A stretch of 64,000 nucleotides of DNA from Meira nashicola (GCA_001600355.1 BCJU01000003.1:2546519-2610518); one strand, 5' to 3'; positions 33,073 to 42,747 are shown, numbered from the stretch's first letter. Notes: generated from the letters alone by a model not told the origin. Made by a program: numbers and translations.

Positions 33073-33615
33073 ATGTCCTTACAATTTCTTCCACGATCGC
33101 TCTCGAGACCCAAACAAAATGGCAAAAAGAGCTTTCATACGCCAAAATTCCCCAAAGGATTGTTGATGCTTTGTTCCATAGAGTATGTGTTTGATACTTT
33201 TCAGCATACAACTATATCATCAGATCACATCAAATCAATCTTGCAGAGCTATTTGGAAAAACGTGTAAAAAATAGCATTGCCCATATTCAAGTTCAAAAT
33301 TTTATCCAGGAAGACGTAAACGGTATTGTTCGTGCTGATCTTATCGTTCGTACAAAGCATGCAAAGCAGAGGGATAATTTATTATTGAAAGCAGATCGAT
33401 TTGAAAAGGAAAAGGCAATCATATCAGTCCGGCGAATTTATTTACAAGCTCTTCAACCCGAAGAGGAAAGGAAAATATGGGCAAAGATGCCAGCCAATAT
33501 TCGAAACATGTCGATACAGAGGGCAAGCAAAGTGCCCTTCAAGCGAAATCGTAAAAGAACAAAGTTATCAGCGAGAGAAAAGCGTCATTGGAGAAGAATC
33601 AAGTCTTTGAAATAA
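33073..33615 (+). CDS. Conserved-looking basic protein of unknown function
   Basis: This frame of 180 residues starts at the first ATG. I do not recognise it. The N-terminus (MSLQFLPRSLSRPKQNGKKS) is basic and without acidic residues, compatible with mitochondrial import. A mixed alpha/beta middle follows (about 38-135). The C-terminus is extremely basic (KRNRKRTKLSAREKRHWRRI), as in RNA-binding or ribosomal proteins. It lies 84 bp from the convergent mitochondrial ribosomal protein uS7 gene. A mitochondrial ribosome or RNA role is a guess from composition only. The start could lie further upstream if a leader intron exists. Confidence 0.6.
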   Translation: MSLQFLPRSLSRPKQNGKKSFHTPKFPKGLLMLCSIEYVFDTFQHTTISSDHIKSILQSYLEKRVKNSIAHIQVQNFIQEDVNGIVRADLIVRTKHAKQRDNLLLKADRFEKEKAIISVRRIYLQALQPEEERKIWAKMPANIRNMSIQRASKVPFKRNRKRTKLSAREKRHWRRIKSLK

Positions 33616-33698
33616 TGTATTTTAGTGTAGAATGTTGATACTAATGTACAAATAGAGTTACTCCTACTATTGAATTGGCAAACGATCGTGCAAACATT

Positions 33699-34592
33699 TT
33701 AAACACGAACACCAGTGTTACTTCTGTTCGCTGTAGCCAATTTGTGAACATCGAGTTTACGTGTGACTGCAGAACTGCTTCCTTCCAAAACGGCAATCAT
33801 TTCTTTTGCTAATCTGAGTGATAACTTATTATCGTTTCTCTTTTTGCTTGCTTCAATAATTGCAATTATTCCTCTTCTGCGTGATTGATTGGAAAAGAGA
33901 GCGATTGGCACTTGCGTATTCTTTCCTCCTTGCTTTCTTGTTTGTAATCTCACCAAAGGAGATGCGATTCGAATTGCTTCTTTGACAGCAGGTAACGGAT
34001 TTGCATGCATTGCTTTAGACATATGATTTAGCATATCCAAAATATGTTTTGTTGCAGTTGCTTTCTTTCCATCTCTCATCAAATTATTAATCAATGATTT
34101 CAAGATAGGATCGGTCCGTAGAGGTACATTTGTCATAGAATAACCTGAAGGTGCCAAAGCAGGTGCTTGAACATGTCTTGCAGCTATTTCTTCAGTTGAT
34201 GCAACTCTGCGTTGGGGAGCGAGAACAGATGTATTAAGACGTGGTTCTTGTGGCATTCGATCTAAATTGCGTGGTGATGATACAAGACTTTGTGTAAAAT
34301 CTGCCAATCCTGTTGCACTTTTCCTTCTTGTTTCTAAATTTGTTGCAGTACTGCTATTTTTTGATTCTCCAGATAATTTTTCCACATCTTTTCCTCCTGA
34401 TGTGGTTGAAGATCCACTTCTATGCTCTCTAGCCGGACTTGCTTCATTATCCCCTGCAATTCTGCAAATGGAACTTGAGCTAATCCCTCTCTGCCGTATT
34501 ATTGATTGAGATGACATTGACATCATTCGCATCCCATTTGAGAGACTTTTCATGAGACCGCTTTGGTCTGCGTTTCGAAGTAATGAAGTCAT
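33699..34592 (-). CDS. RSM7: Mitochondrial small-subunit ribosomal protein uS7m (Rsm7/MRPS7)
   Basis: The C-terminal ~145 residues of this 297-residue protein carry the bacterial-type S7 fold that binds the 3' domain of small-subunit rRNA. Signatures are DPILKSLINNLMRDGKKATA, MHANPLPAVKEAIRIASPLV, the beta-hairpin TRKQGGKNTQVPIAL and RLAKEMIAVL. The first ~140 residues are Ser/Arg-rich and variable (MTSLLRNADQSGLMKSLSNG...). They include a mitochondrial presequence and a fungal-type extension. The start is the first in-frame ATG. It is intronless and divergent from the GT90 gene. Confidence 0.92.
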   Translation of the reverse strand: MTSLLRNADQSGLMKSLSNGMRMMSMSSQSIIRQRGISSSSICRIAGDNEASPAREHRSGSSTTSGGKDVEKLSGESKNSSTATNLETRRKSATGLADFTQSLVSSPRNLDRMPQEPRLNTSVLAPQRRVASTEEIAARHVQAPALAPSGYSMTNVPLRTDPILKSLINNLMRDGKKATATKHILDMLNHMSKAMHANPLPAVKEAIRIASPLVRLQTRKQGGKNTQVPIALFSNQSRRRGIIAIIEASKKRNDNKLSLRLAKEMIAVLEGSSSAVTRKLDVHKLATANRSNTGVRV

Positions 34593-34908
34593 ACTTTCCT
34601 CCTTCCTTGTCGTTATTGAATGAATGATTAAAATGCAAAATGAGAAGAAGGAGTAATTTTAATCGCGTCCAATTTTTGTCTCTGATTTTTTAATAATTCA
34701 CGTGCTAGAAGAACATCAACAATTCCCATCGATCTGTGGTTGGCGCCCGCGCTTTTCATTAGCTCGGCGCTTTACCTCAAGGCGTATTTTTAGCCAAGAG
34801 CTTGAAAGCATAGCATACAGTCTATATTAAAGTTCAGAGGGGAAGTTGTGTCTGTTCCTAGAAATTGTACTTCTACCATCCTTATTGATTCATTGAATCG
34901 ATGCAAAT
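34593..34908. promoter_or_regulatory. Divergent promoter RSM7 / GT90 with upstream mini-ORF
   Basis: About 315 bp lies between divergent starts. At its right end an ATG-CAA-ATA-TGA mini-ORF (34901-34912) overlaps the GT90 start codon. Apart from that and AT-rich sequence nothing was recognised. Confidence 0.5.
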
Positions 34909-34912
34909 ATGA
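34901..34912 (+). promoter_or_regulatory. Three-codon uORF overlapping the GT90 start (ATGA)
   Basis: The sequence ATGCAAATATGA encodes Met-Gln-Ile and a stop. Its TGA shares TG with the main ATG at 34909. Ribosomes starting at the first ATG would terminate exactly at the main start. This may damp or gate translation if the transcript begins upstream of 34901. Confidence 0.6.
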
Positions 34913-36372
34913 CGATCGGTGGTTATAATCGTCTAAATTCACAAGAAGATGGATCGATTAATACACAAACTACAGAAGGTCATGATAATGGAAATTCAAT
35001 ATTTTCCTCTATAGTAGGAAAAGCAAGGGTACGATGGGCAATCTTGGGAACGATTGCTTTTCTAACGTTAATCTTGGTTGGATTGTTTGGTGCAAGATCG
35101 GAACATTCTCCCTTATATAGAGCAGCAGGATATTATAGACCTAGCTTATTTAACGAAAAAGGTATTTACGTGGGTCCTCTTTCCTCTGCCGATCCTTGGG
35201 TAAAAAGTAGCGGTAGAAAAGGGTTGAAGTATAATACACCTTTCAATCCAGACGATCTCACTTTAACCGATGATGAATGTGATGCATTCTTTCCGCAACT
35301 TTACAAGGAGATCGATAGAAGTGTGGATTATTTCACAAATAAGCAAAAGTATACGATCGAATATCTTGAATACGCATGTGATGATGGAATTTGGACGCAT
35401 GCACGAGTGGTGATCTACAATAATCGCGTTTACCTCAAATCATTTCAAAAGAGTGAAGAGATGCGATCAAAAGCTGCTCTTTCGCTATTACATCAAGCTG
35501 TTACCGCATCTAGACAAAAGTTACCCAATGTGGAATTCTGTATCGGTTTGATGGATTGGGGAAGTAGAGGAAAATTTGGAATCGATCGTGCTCCTGATTT
35601 GGAAGATGTTTGGTTGATGCCCGATCCAGGCTTTTGGAGTTGGCCTGAACATGTAGGATCTTATCAAGATTTACGTGAAAGGACGGCAAAGATTGAAGAG
35701 AAAATCGGATGGAACGGCAAGAAAGATAAGCTAATTTGGAGGGGAACATTGGAAAATGGAAAGCAGGATCGGGAAACATTGGTTGGATCAGCGCAAGGCT
35801 ATCCATGGAGTGATGTTGCAGCTATTGATTGGGCTCAACCTGATCAAAGGCCTATTGCAATGGAAGATCATTGCAAATGGAAATACATTGCTTTTCCCGA
35901 AGGAAATACCAATAATGGACGATTACGTTACCTTCAAACCTGTCATAGCGTTTTAGTTACTCATAAACCACGTTGGGTACAACATTGGACACATTTGTAT
36001 AATCCTGACTGGAACAGTCGCGATCAGAATGTCGTCTTTGTTCCACCTCCATCCCTCTCTGACAAGGATACTTCAAAGGGTATACCTGTTCACGATGCTA
36101 ATGGTCGTGAAATAGGACGTGATCGAACGTGGGAACGATTGCCGGAAACGATGAACAGACTTTTACGCAACGATAGAACCGCAAGAAAGATTGCTGATAA
36201 TCAATGGAAATTCTTCCGTGAACGATACAATACACCGGCAGCCGCAATGTGTTATTGGCGAAGAGCGATTCGTGGATTTGCTAAAGTGCAACAATATGAA
36301 GTAGACCTTAGCGGATCGGAAACGAGTATGGAAACGTTTATGCTCAAAGGTATGCGTGAATGGTGGCATTGA
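34909..36372 (+). CDS. GT90-family (CAP10-like) glycosyltransferase, type II membrane protein
   Basis: This predicted Golgi glycosyltransferase belongs to family GT90, which includes the cryptococcal capsule xylosyltransferase Cap10-type enzymes and animal POGLUTs. The 487-residue product has a polar cytosolic tail and one signal-anchor helix at about 41-62 (VRWAILGTIAFLTLILVGLF), then a lumenal domain. Family landmarks are VEFCIGLMDWGSRGKFG (about 205), KLIWRGTLENGKQDRE (about 279), AMEDHCKWKYIAFPEGNT (about 322), the sugar-nucleotide-site region RLRYLQTCHSVLVTHKPRWVQHW and the C-terminal AAAMCYWRRAIRGFA. No intron is needed. The donor sugar and acceptor cannot be told. A three-codon uORF overlaps its start. 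Confidence 0.9.
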   Translation: MTIGGYNRLNSQEDGSINTQTTEGHDNGNSIFSSIVGKARVRWAILGTIAFLTLILVGLFGARSEHSPLYRAAGYYRPSLFNEKGIYVGPLSSADPWVKSSGRKGLKYNTPFNPDDLTLTDDECDAFFPQLYKEIDRSVDYFTNKQKYTIEYLEYACDDGIWTHARVVIYNNRVYLKSFQKSEEMRSKAALSLLHQAVTASRQKLPNVEFCIGLMDWGSRGKFGIDRAPDLEDVWLMPDPGFWSWPEHVGSYQDLRERTAKIEEKIGWNGKKDKLIWRGTLENGKQDRETLVGSAQGYPWSDVAAIDWAQPDQRPIAMEDHCKWKYIAFPEGNTNNGRLRYLQTCHSVLVTHKPRWVQHWTHLYNPDWNSRDQNVVFVPPPSLSDKDTSKGIPVHDANGREIGRDRTWERLPETMNRLLRNDRTARKIADNQWKFFRERYNTPAAAMCYWRRAIRGFAKVQQYEVDLSGSETSMETFMLKGMREWWH

Positions 36373-36556
36373 ATGAGCAATGATTGCAAGATACCCTTTT
36401 TCCCTTATAGTAAATATGTACTTTTAGATCGTGTCCTTTGCTTCCTTTTTTTGCTCTCTTTTGCTACAGATCAATCTTTGGATAATTATCTGCTTGTATT
36501 CAGTAATGCTAGTTATATTACACTATTATTTTACAATCGTTGTGGTATGGTCTATT

Positions 36557-37455
36557 TTACTCATCTTCCTTGCTAAGCTGAATCAATCCTTTCAAGCTTT
36601 CTTGAATCGCGGAAATCTCTGCTTGTGCCCTTTCACTCAAACGAGAGGCATCATTGGAGATAGATTCGCCCCCTTTTGAAATATTCGAACGAAAAGGAAG
36701 TGTTGCTGAAACATGCAATATCCAAGTGTCTGCTAATTTCTCCATGGTTGCCTGGTCATCATTAAGTTCGATCTGTTGGCAAAATAAACAAATGAGCAAT
36801 AAACCAAGCTAAATGCATCTTAGTATATACTCACTTTGTGAAGTTGAAAGATCAAAGCTTCTACTTTGCATGCATCATCCTCTTGAATGACAAACCTTCT
36901 TCCTTTTTTGACAACGTTATGATTTGGCTGCCAACCCATAGCCTGAATCACTTGTTGCCAAACATTTGCTCCAGCATCAATTTCAGGCGGTATCCCCTTT
37001 CTATGCCTGTGATTTGCATATGACTTTGATTCTTGTTGACATTCCAATGGTACACTGATTAAATTGTGTACGTCTATATAATCAATCGTCTTTCCTGAAG
37101 GTTTTGAGTATAATCTCAAATCTACTTCACCTTGTTCGAATCTTATTCGTAATCGATTTTGTATTCTAGCTTTTCGAATAGGTTGAAACATTGAATCTTG
37201 TTCTACAGTCTTTCGCGTTGGATCTTCATCGTCTAATCGTTTACATATCAAATCACGTTGTAAAAATGAAGATTGTTGTCGACTTCTTTCGAGAAAATGT
37301 GATTCAATCTTTGGTAAAGATTCTTCGGATAAGATTGCTATCGATGAAGCATGCATATGTGTCGCAGTAGGAGCAGAAGAAGAGCTAGCATTGGAATCCT
37401 GTGAAGCATTATTGACAGTTGCCAGCCTTGATGCTGGAAGTGACTGTCTTGACAT
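36557..37455 (-). CDS. MED18: Mediator complex subunit 18 (MED18/Srb5), two exons
   Basis: This probably encodes the MED18 head-module subunit of RNA polymerase II Mediator. Exon 1 is 37455..36835 and exon 2 is 36772..36557. The 62-nt intron (36834..36773; GTGAGT, CCAACAG; phase 0) sits between FQLHK and IELNDD. Product is 278 residues. The start is the ATG at 37455; upstream the frame reaches only a TTG. Evidence for MED18 is the order of conserved elements: RIRFEQGEVDLRLYSKP, the motif MGWQPNHNVVKKGRRFVIQ (human MED18 has the same G-H-x-V-x-KG-F pattern), then WILHVSATLP and a C-terminal helix with repeated Leu. MED18 diverges strongly, so confidence is moderate. It is divergent from the mitochondrial kinase gene. 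Confidence 0.72.
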
Positions 37456-37553
37456 TTCAGGTAAGGTCAAGATCTAAGGAGGTGGAGAAATAAGAAGAAT
37501 TGATCTTGTTGCTTTTCTCTAAAAACATTCTTAAAGGCCGTGCGTATTGGTCT

Positions 37554-37563
37554 ACACGCGTGT
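37554..37563. promoter_or_regulatory. ACACGCGTGT palindrome (MluI-box core) in divergent promoter
   Basis: A perfect 10-bp palindrome containing ACGCGT lies between MED18 (-) and the dehydrogenase kinase gene (+). MBF-type factors bind ACGCGT in other fungi; function here is untested. Confidence 0.35.
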
Positions 37564-37691
37564 GTTTTGTTTAATTCACTCTGCATACGCCCAGAATTTA
37601 AACTTTTTTTTTCTTCTCCGGTTTTACTTCAAAACAATTTGAATGACTCAAATCTTCTTTCTTCCATCACCACGAACCAGCTTTGTACAAA

Positions 37692-39128
37692 ATGACATTT
37701 GCCGCCTTACAAATATCTCGGCGAGCAAGCTGTTCTATAAATAAACTACCGATAAGCTATTCAAGCAGGCAATATGCACGATCATATTCCTATTATCCTC
37801 CGCCAGAGCCGTTCATTTCTTCACGATTCGATGCATCATCTCCTTCAAAAGCGCCTTCGGCAATAGTTAATGATGCACCTATAAGCACTTCTTCACCTAT
37901 CTCTACTTTTGGTGCGACACCTTCGCTATTATCCAGTTTTTTGGCTATTCCGCCTACTTCTTTGACTATGTCTTCGCTGCTTTACTTGGGCGGATCACCT
38001 GGAGTACCTCCATCAGAAGCGCAATTGTTACATTCTGCACGTTTCACTGCTCGTGAATTGCCTATCCGATTGGCAAGAAGGGTTGATCAGTATCGCTCTT
38101 TGCCTTTCATTGTAGGATCAAATCCATACATTGCAAAGATTGCAAAGTTGTATGCTTCTTCGTTTGACAGCTTAGCAAGCATGGGATTTGACAATATTCA
38201 AACATTAAAAGACAACGATCGTTTCGCAGCAAAGCTAGAAGAGATGGTCCAATTGCACTCTGAAAACGTTCCAACTCTCGCAAGAGGATTTTTGGAATGT
38301 AAAAAGTACATGAGCTCTTCTGCTATTTCCACATTTTTGAATGGTGCCATTCACTCTCGTATTGGAATCCGTTTGATTGCTGAACAGCACATGGCACTAT
38401 CGCATGCATTTCGAACAGGCAAAACTTCAACGCCTTATTCGGTTGGAATCATTGATACAAAAGTGAATGCATATGACCTCATCAAACAGGACAGCGAATT
38501 TGTGGAAGAATTATGTGAGAGCACCCTGGGTGAATCGCCAGAGATCAAGATTGAAGGAAGTCGAGAAGCAACTTTCGTTGGCGTTGCAAGTCATTTGTCA
38601 TACTGTGTCAAAGAACTTCTGAAGAATAGCTATCGTGCAACTGTTGAACGTCATTTAAATCATTATAAGCGAAATCCCGAAGCTGAACGAACACCAATTC
38701 CACCTATCTTTGTTTCCATTGCCAAATCCAAACAATATCTATCCATTAGGATTCGTGATCGAGGAGGAGGTATTGCACCGAAGAATTTACCACACATTTT
38801 CAATTATACGTTCACTACCGTTCCAAACGAAGAAGAAAAAGGAGATTCGTCAATTGATGATGCGGAAATGGGACCTTATGCGATGCAAAGTATGCCCTCT
38901 ATGGGAGGTTCGCATAATGATGCTTTAGGAGCATTGACTACGGGAGGTAGTGGTAGCACTGTAGGTCTTGGTAGTGCTTTGGGAACGTTGGCCGGATTAG
39001 GTTATGGACTACCTATGAGTAGAATTTATGCTGAACATGGTAGAGGATCGTTGGATATCGTTAGTCTTTATGGTCATGGATGTGATACATTTATCAAAGT
39101 TCGTGCCAATCCCTTGGAAATGAGCTAA
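37692..39128 (+). CDS. Mitochondrial 2-oxoacid dehydrogenase kinase (PDK/BCKDK family)
   Basis: This mitochondrial protein kinase of the GHKL fold phosphorylates pyruvate or branched-chain 2-oxoacid dehydrogenase E1 and switches it off (yeast Pkp1/Pkp2 family). The product has 478 residues. Start is the ATG at 37692; the frame upstream starts only at a TTG. The N-terminus (MTFAALQISRRASC...SRQYARS) looks like a presequence. The four-helix domain starts at FTARELPIRLARRVDQ (about 119). The ATP site shows the N-box VKELLKNSYRATVE, the G1 box IRDRGGGIAPKN with YTFTT, and the G2-like YGLPMSRIYAEHGRG. A Gly/Ser-rich insertion of roughly 45 residues separates VPNEEEK from that G2 element. Specific substrate (PDH or BCKDH) cannot be fixed by eye. 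Confidence 0.92.
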   Translation: MTFAALQISRRASCSINKLPISYSSRQYARSYSYYPPPEPFISSRFDASSPSKAPSAIVNDAPISTSSPISTFGATPSLLSSFLAIPPTSLTMSSLLYLGGSPGVPPSEAQLLHSARFTARELPIRLARRVDQYRSLPFIVGSNPYIAKIAKLYASSFDSLASMGFDNIQTLKDNDRFAAKLEEMVQLHSENVPTLARGFLECKKYMSSSAISTFLNGAIHSRIGIRLIAEQHMALSHAFRTGKTSTPYSVGIIDTKVNAYDLIKQDSEFVEELCESTLGESPEIKIEGSREATFVGVASHLSYCVKELLKNSYRATVERHLNHYKRNPEAERTPIPPIFVSIAKSKQYLSIRIRDRGGGIAPKNLPHIFNYTFTTVPNEEEKGDSSIDDAEMGPYAMQSMPSMGGSHNDALGALTTGGSGSTVGLGSALGTLAGLGYGLPMSRIYAEHGRGSLDIVSLYGHGCDTFIKVRANPLEMS

Positions 39129-39284
39129 TCTCAACTTTAATTCTTTAAATCAATCTGTACTTTTATACACACAATTATGTCATACTGTATTTTGTAAATG
39201 TGAATCCTATTGAAAAGAAAACCTACGAGAGAATGAACAATAAAACACAGAGGCAAAAAATACAAGCAAGAACGGAAATACTAT

Positions 39285-42200
39285 TTATTCGATTACAGCA
39301 CCATCAGCAAGAGCTTCAACATCGATACGAGGATGCAAAATGATATATCTTTGACCTTGACTAGTTTGACTTTCTCCATTTTCATTTGCAAGATTTCCTT
39401 CTGTAACGGTTTGCATAGATTCATCTTCTTCTGTATTTCCTTCGTTTTGTTGTTCTCTCTGTTGTCTTTGTGCCATTAAAGCAGTTTCACCGCGTAATTC
39501 GACAAGATATTGTTCACGTACTAAACGTGTTAATATTTTATCAATCACCCTTCTTTCTTCTTCTAATTGTGCTTCTGTTTCTAAATCATTTTCACGTTGT
39601 TCAAGGTACCATTCGATCAAACCATCACGTTCGATACCACCAAGAGTTTCACGTTCGATTGAAGAAACGCGAAGGAGGATCAGATTGAGTATTTCCATGT
39701 ATCGATCATAAGAAATTCGAACTTTTGCAGTTGCTTGACCAGAAGCAGCTGCTGTTTGTTCCCTTTGAGCTTGATTATAATGAGAAGAAGAAGGTAACAT
39801 TGATTCATCCCTTTGATCTAAGTTGCCGCTTTGCATAGATTCTGCTTGATCGGCAATTGCATTTAAAGTATCTTGATTCATTTCATCATCTTCTTCTTCA
39901 TCGTCAAAGTCAATATCATCCTTTTCGACATGAATGATACTTTGTTTTAATAAATTGTATGCTTCACGAACGAATTGAGCGGTAATAACATTTGTACAAT
40001 GAAGTCTTGCAATCGCTTCTGATAAACGAATCAAACTTTCCAATTGACGAACAGTGATTCTATAACTATTTTTGCCGCCCATTGCACCTGCTCCTGTATC
40101 ATCTTGACGTAGAATTCTATACTTTTCAACTAAAACGTCACTTGCTTCTGGTGTGAGCTTTGGTTCAAATGTACGTGCGTATTCTAGATATCTTTGTAAT
40201 GATTGAGTATCAAATTCGGGTGCAATTGCTTCTTCTTTGAATCTGTGAACGTTTATAATGTGTTTTGCAATATTCATATCCACAACTTCATTGCATTCAT
40301 CCAAAACGACAAAGAATAAATCGAAACGACTCAAGATTGGAGCTGACATGGCAACATTTGCACGTAAAGTTAATTTTCGATTATATCTTCCTCCGACTGG
40401 ATTTGCAGCTGCCAAGATTGAAGTACGAGCGTTTAAAGTTGCTTGTAAACCTGCTTTTGCGATTGAAATTGTTTGTTGTTCCATAGCTTCGTGAATTGCA
40501 ACTTGATCACTAATATCCATCTTATCAAATTCATCAATAGCACAAATTCCATTATCTGCCAACATTAATGCACCCGCTTCAATCGTTAATTCTCCTGTTT
40601 CTTCATCTCGAACGACAGCTGCTGTTAAACCGGCAGCAGAAGATGCTTTACCGGATGTATAAACGGCTCTTGGTAAGAAATTGCAAACGTATTTTAAGAA
40701 TTGCGATTTACTTGTACTTGGATCACCAACGATACAAATATTAATATCACCACGTAAATGAATACCTTCTTGTGTTTGTTTATGAACTCCGCCCATCAAT
40801 TGAAGTAAGATACCTTTCTTTACGATATCATGACCATAAACTGTTGGAGCGATACTTCTTACTAATCTTGGATAAATATCACGCATTTCTGCCATTGCTT
40901 CTAATTCATCACGTTCTTCGGCCGTTAAACTTTCCAAATAAGCCAAAGGATCACGATCTAATGAATCAGTCATATCCGTCTCACGAGTACTTTGAACCAT
41001 GCATGCAAGGAATGCAGTCTTGTATGTTAGATCACGAACACCTAATTGACGTAATCCAGTTACACCTTGATTCAATCCTTCAGCAGCACGACCACCGGCG
41101 GATTCCCTTTGCATTTGCGCATTTACTCCTGGCATACCCATTTGTGAAACATCTGGAACGACGATGAATGATCCTGTAAAGATGCATTTATCTCCTGCTT
41201 TTGCTCTTTCTACAATTTCTGATCGTAAGATAACGTCTAAACTACGTGGCATACTTCCTGTTGGAATTTCATTTGCATTTTCTTGAATACGTACTTTTTG
41301 CCAATCAGCAAATCGGCTTTGTTCGATATTCAATTGCCATGAACGTGTATTTTGGCATTGTGCATTCGGACACATGATTGGCTCTGTATATTTGAATTGT
41401 TGTTCAACATCACGAATACTTGTCTTGCAGTAATTGCATGTGAATGTACCATACAATAATTCAGGTCGAACTTCTGATGTACGAGTTACTGTACCGCTAA
41501 TGGAAACCAATCTACCAATTTTATGAGTACGTAAATCACGTATACCTCCGATCAAAGCCATATTGTAGAAGGAAATGTTGAAATCTCTTGGCGTTAAACC
41601 GGATGAAGTTGTAGAAGCAGAATGTGCGTTGATGTATTGATATTCGGGTGTATATTGGGCCACTAAATCTACCAATGCACGACGAAGGTAAGGCAAGAAA
41701 CGAATATATTGTTCATTGATAGCACCTGCTAAAATTTCATCAAAACGTAAAACGTGTGTGAAATCAACATAAACTGTTGTTCTTTCTTGACCGCGTAAAG
41801 CTCTGATTTGTTCAACATATAATGGTTCAACACCATTTCCATCACCGTCTGGATCAGGTGAACCAGAAGGATGTTCTTCACGAAAAGATTCTAAAAATTG
41901 GCGAAAGCTTTCACGAACTTGTTCTGATGTTGAATCGATAACAGGTTCAACGTCACCTTCGTTTAAACGTGTACGAGGTCTACTCTTGCGTGAAGATGCA
42001 ATACTCTTTTCTGGTAAAGCAGAAGGATCCATCACCGGACCATTTCCAATTCCACCTGATTGTGGTTGTTGAAAAGATGAGAAAGGCTCTTGTGAATTTT
42101 GTGAATTTGTCTGTCTTTGTCCAAAAAGGGTATCATCACTTTGAGAGGAAAAAGTAACAGGTGCAACACTTTGACCATTTCTTGATTGTGCGCCAAAAGC

Positions 42201-42290
42201 TAAAGGATCAAGGTATGCTCTCGTTGCACCTTCATTATTACGACCGAGAGGAGAAGACGGCATTGCCGCTGAAGAGGAACGAGCGTCCAT
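39285..42290 (-). CDS. MCM6: MCM6, subunit of the MCM2-7 replicative helicase
   Basis: This encodes the Mcm6 subunit of the CMG helicase in replication licensing and fork progression, 1,001 residues, intronless. The N-terminal OB region carries the zinc-binding cysteines CNYCKTSIRDV...CPNAQCQNTR (about 285-320). The stretch VRDLTYKTAFLACMVQSTRE is typical of Mcm6. The AAA+ core has Walker A GDPSTSKSQ (about 520), Walker B CAIDEFDKMD (about 587) and the arginine-finger motif SRFDLFF (about 653). The C-terminal winged-helix region follows an acidic DDIDFDDEEEDDEMN linker. A long polar N-terminal tail precedes residue 125. The start is the first ATG of the frame. Its promoter holds MluI/E2F-type sites, and it is divergent from YKT6. 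Confidence 0.97.
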   Translation of the reverse strand: MDARSSSAAMPSSPLGRNNEGATRAYLDPLAFGAQSRNGQSVAPVTFSSQSDDTLFGQRQTNSQNSQEPFSSFQQPQSGGIGNGPVMDPSALPEKSIASSRKSRPRTRLNEGDVEPVIDSTSEQVRESFRQFLESFREEHPSGSPDPDGDGNGVEPLYVEQIRALRGQERTTVYVDFTHVLRFDEILAGAINEQYIRFLPYLRRALVDLVAQYTPEYQYINAHSASTTSSGLTPRDFNISFYNMALIGGIRDLRTHKIGRLVSISGTVTRTSEVRPELLYGTFTCNYCKTSIRDVEQQFKYTEPIMCPNAQCQNTRSWQLNIEQSRFADWQKVRIQENANEIPTGSMPRSLDVILRSEIVERAKAGDKCIFTGSFIVVPDVSQMGMPGVNAQMQRESAGGRAAEGLNQGVTGLRQLGVRDLTYKTAFLACMVQSTRETDMTDSLDRDPLAYLESLTAEERDELEAMAEMRDIYPRLVRSIAPTVYGHDIVKKGILLQLMGGVHKQTQEGIHLRGDINICIVGDPSTSKSQFLKYVCNFLPRAVYTSGKASSAAGLTAAVVRDEETGELTIEAGALMLADNGICAIDEFDKMDISDQVAIHEAMEQQTISIAKAGLQATLNARTSILAAANPVGGRYNRKLTLRANVAMSAPILSRFDLFFVVLDECNEVVDMNIAKHIINVHRFKEEAIAPEFDTQSLQRYLEYARTFEPKLTPEASDVLVEKYRILRQDDTGAGAMGGKNSYRITVRQLESLIRLSEAIARLHCTNVITAQFVREAYNLLKQSIIHVEKDDIDFDDEEEDDEMNQDTLNAIADQAESMQSGNLDQRDESMLPSSSHYNQAQREQTAAASGQATAKVRISYDRYMEILNLILLRVSSIERETLGGIERDGLIEWYLEQRENDLETEAQLEEERRVIDKILTRLVREQYLVELRGETALMAQRQQREQQNEGNTEEDESMQTVTEGNLANENGESQTSQGQRYIILHPRIDVEALADGAVIE

Positions 42291-42747
42291 TATGTATCGA
42301 TCCTATCAAATGGAATAAAGAAAATGAAAATGATCGTCGTTGTAGAAAGTGTGGTTTGCATGTGTTGTACATCTTTGCAATATACAACTAACAATTTCAC
42401 TCTCTTCTTCATTCCATTTTTCTCTTTCAGCACTTTTACAGTGTTTGAAGGAAAAATAGAAGATACGACGCGCCAATTTACACGCTTCGCGTTCACGCGT
42501 CTGTATTTTATGTCGTGTTTGAGAGCGCGACCTCTGTTTACCACGTGCCATTTCCCCGAACTCAACTCTCAAAAGGGGGATTTATTGAGAGGGCGGAGAC
42601 GGGCGTTTGAAGGGCACTCAAGCAGTGAATATTGAATGAAACGCAAGAGGCATGCAGCCGCCATCAATATTGTGCATTCATCTCAATCCTTATTCCGATA
42701 CTACGATACCCTTGATACGCACACCAAGTGGGAAATAATCTTACAAT
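42291..42747. promoter_or_regulatory. Divergent promoter MCM6 / YKT6 with G1/S-type elements
   Basis: About 457 bp separates the MCM6 ATG from the split YKT6 start. On the MCM6 side it holds ACGCGCC (42468-42474; the reverse strand reads TTGGCGCGT, an E2F/MBF-like site) and ACGCGT (42495-42500). They lie 180-210 bp before the MCM6 ATG, a normal distance for cell-cycle boxes. Confidence 0.55.
42468..42500 (-). promoter_or_regulatory. Paired MBF/E2F-like sites upstream of MCM6
   Basis: Two CGCG-core sites, TTGGCGCGT (reverse of 42468-42476) and ACGCGT (42495-42500), lie about 25 bp apart. In fungi and animals such sites drive G1/S transcription of MCM genes. Only the motif match is seen here. 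Confidence 0.5.

Noticed and set aside
37683..37691. Upstream extensions of several frames starting at TTG or GTG (also at 5042, 7301, 32719, 37470, 45278, 57109 and 60388)
   Set aside because: Nuclear genes of fungi start at ATG with rare exceptions. In each case an in-frame ATG in reasonable context gives a family-typical N-terminus.
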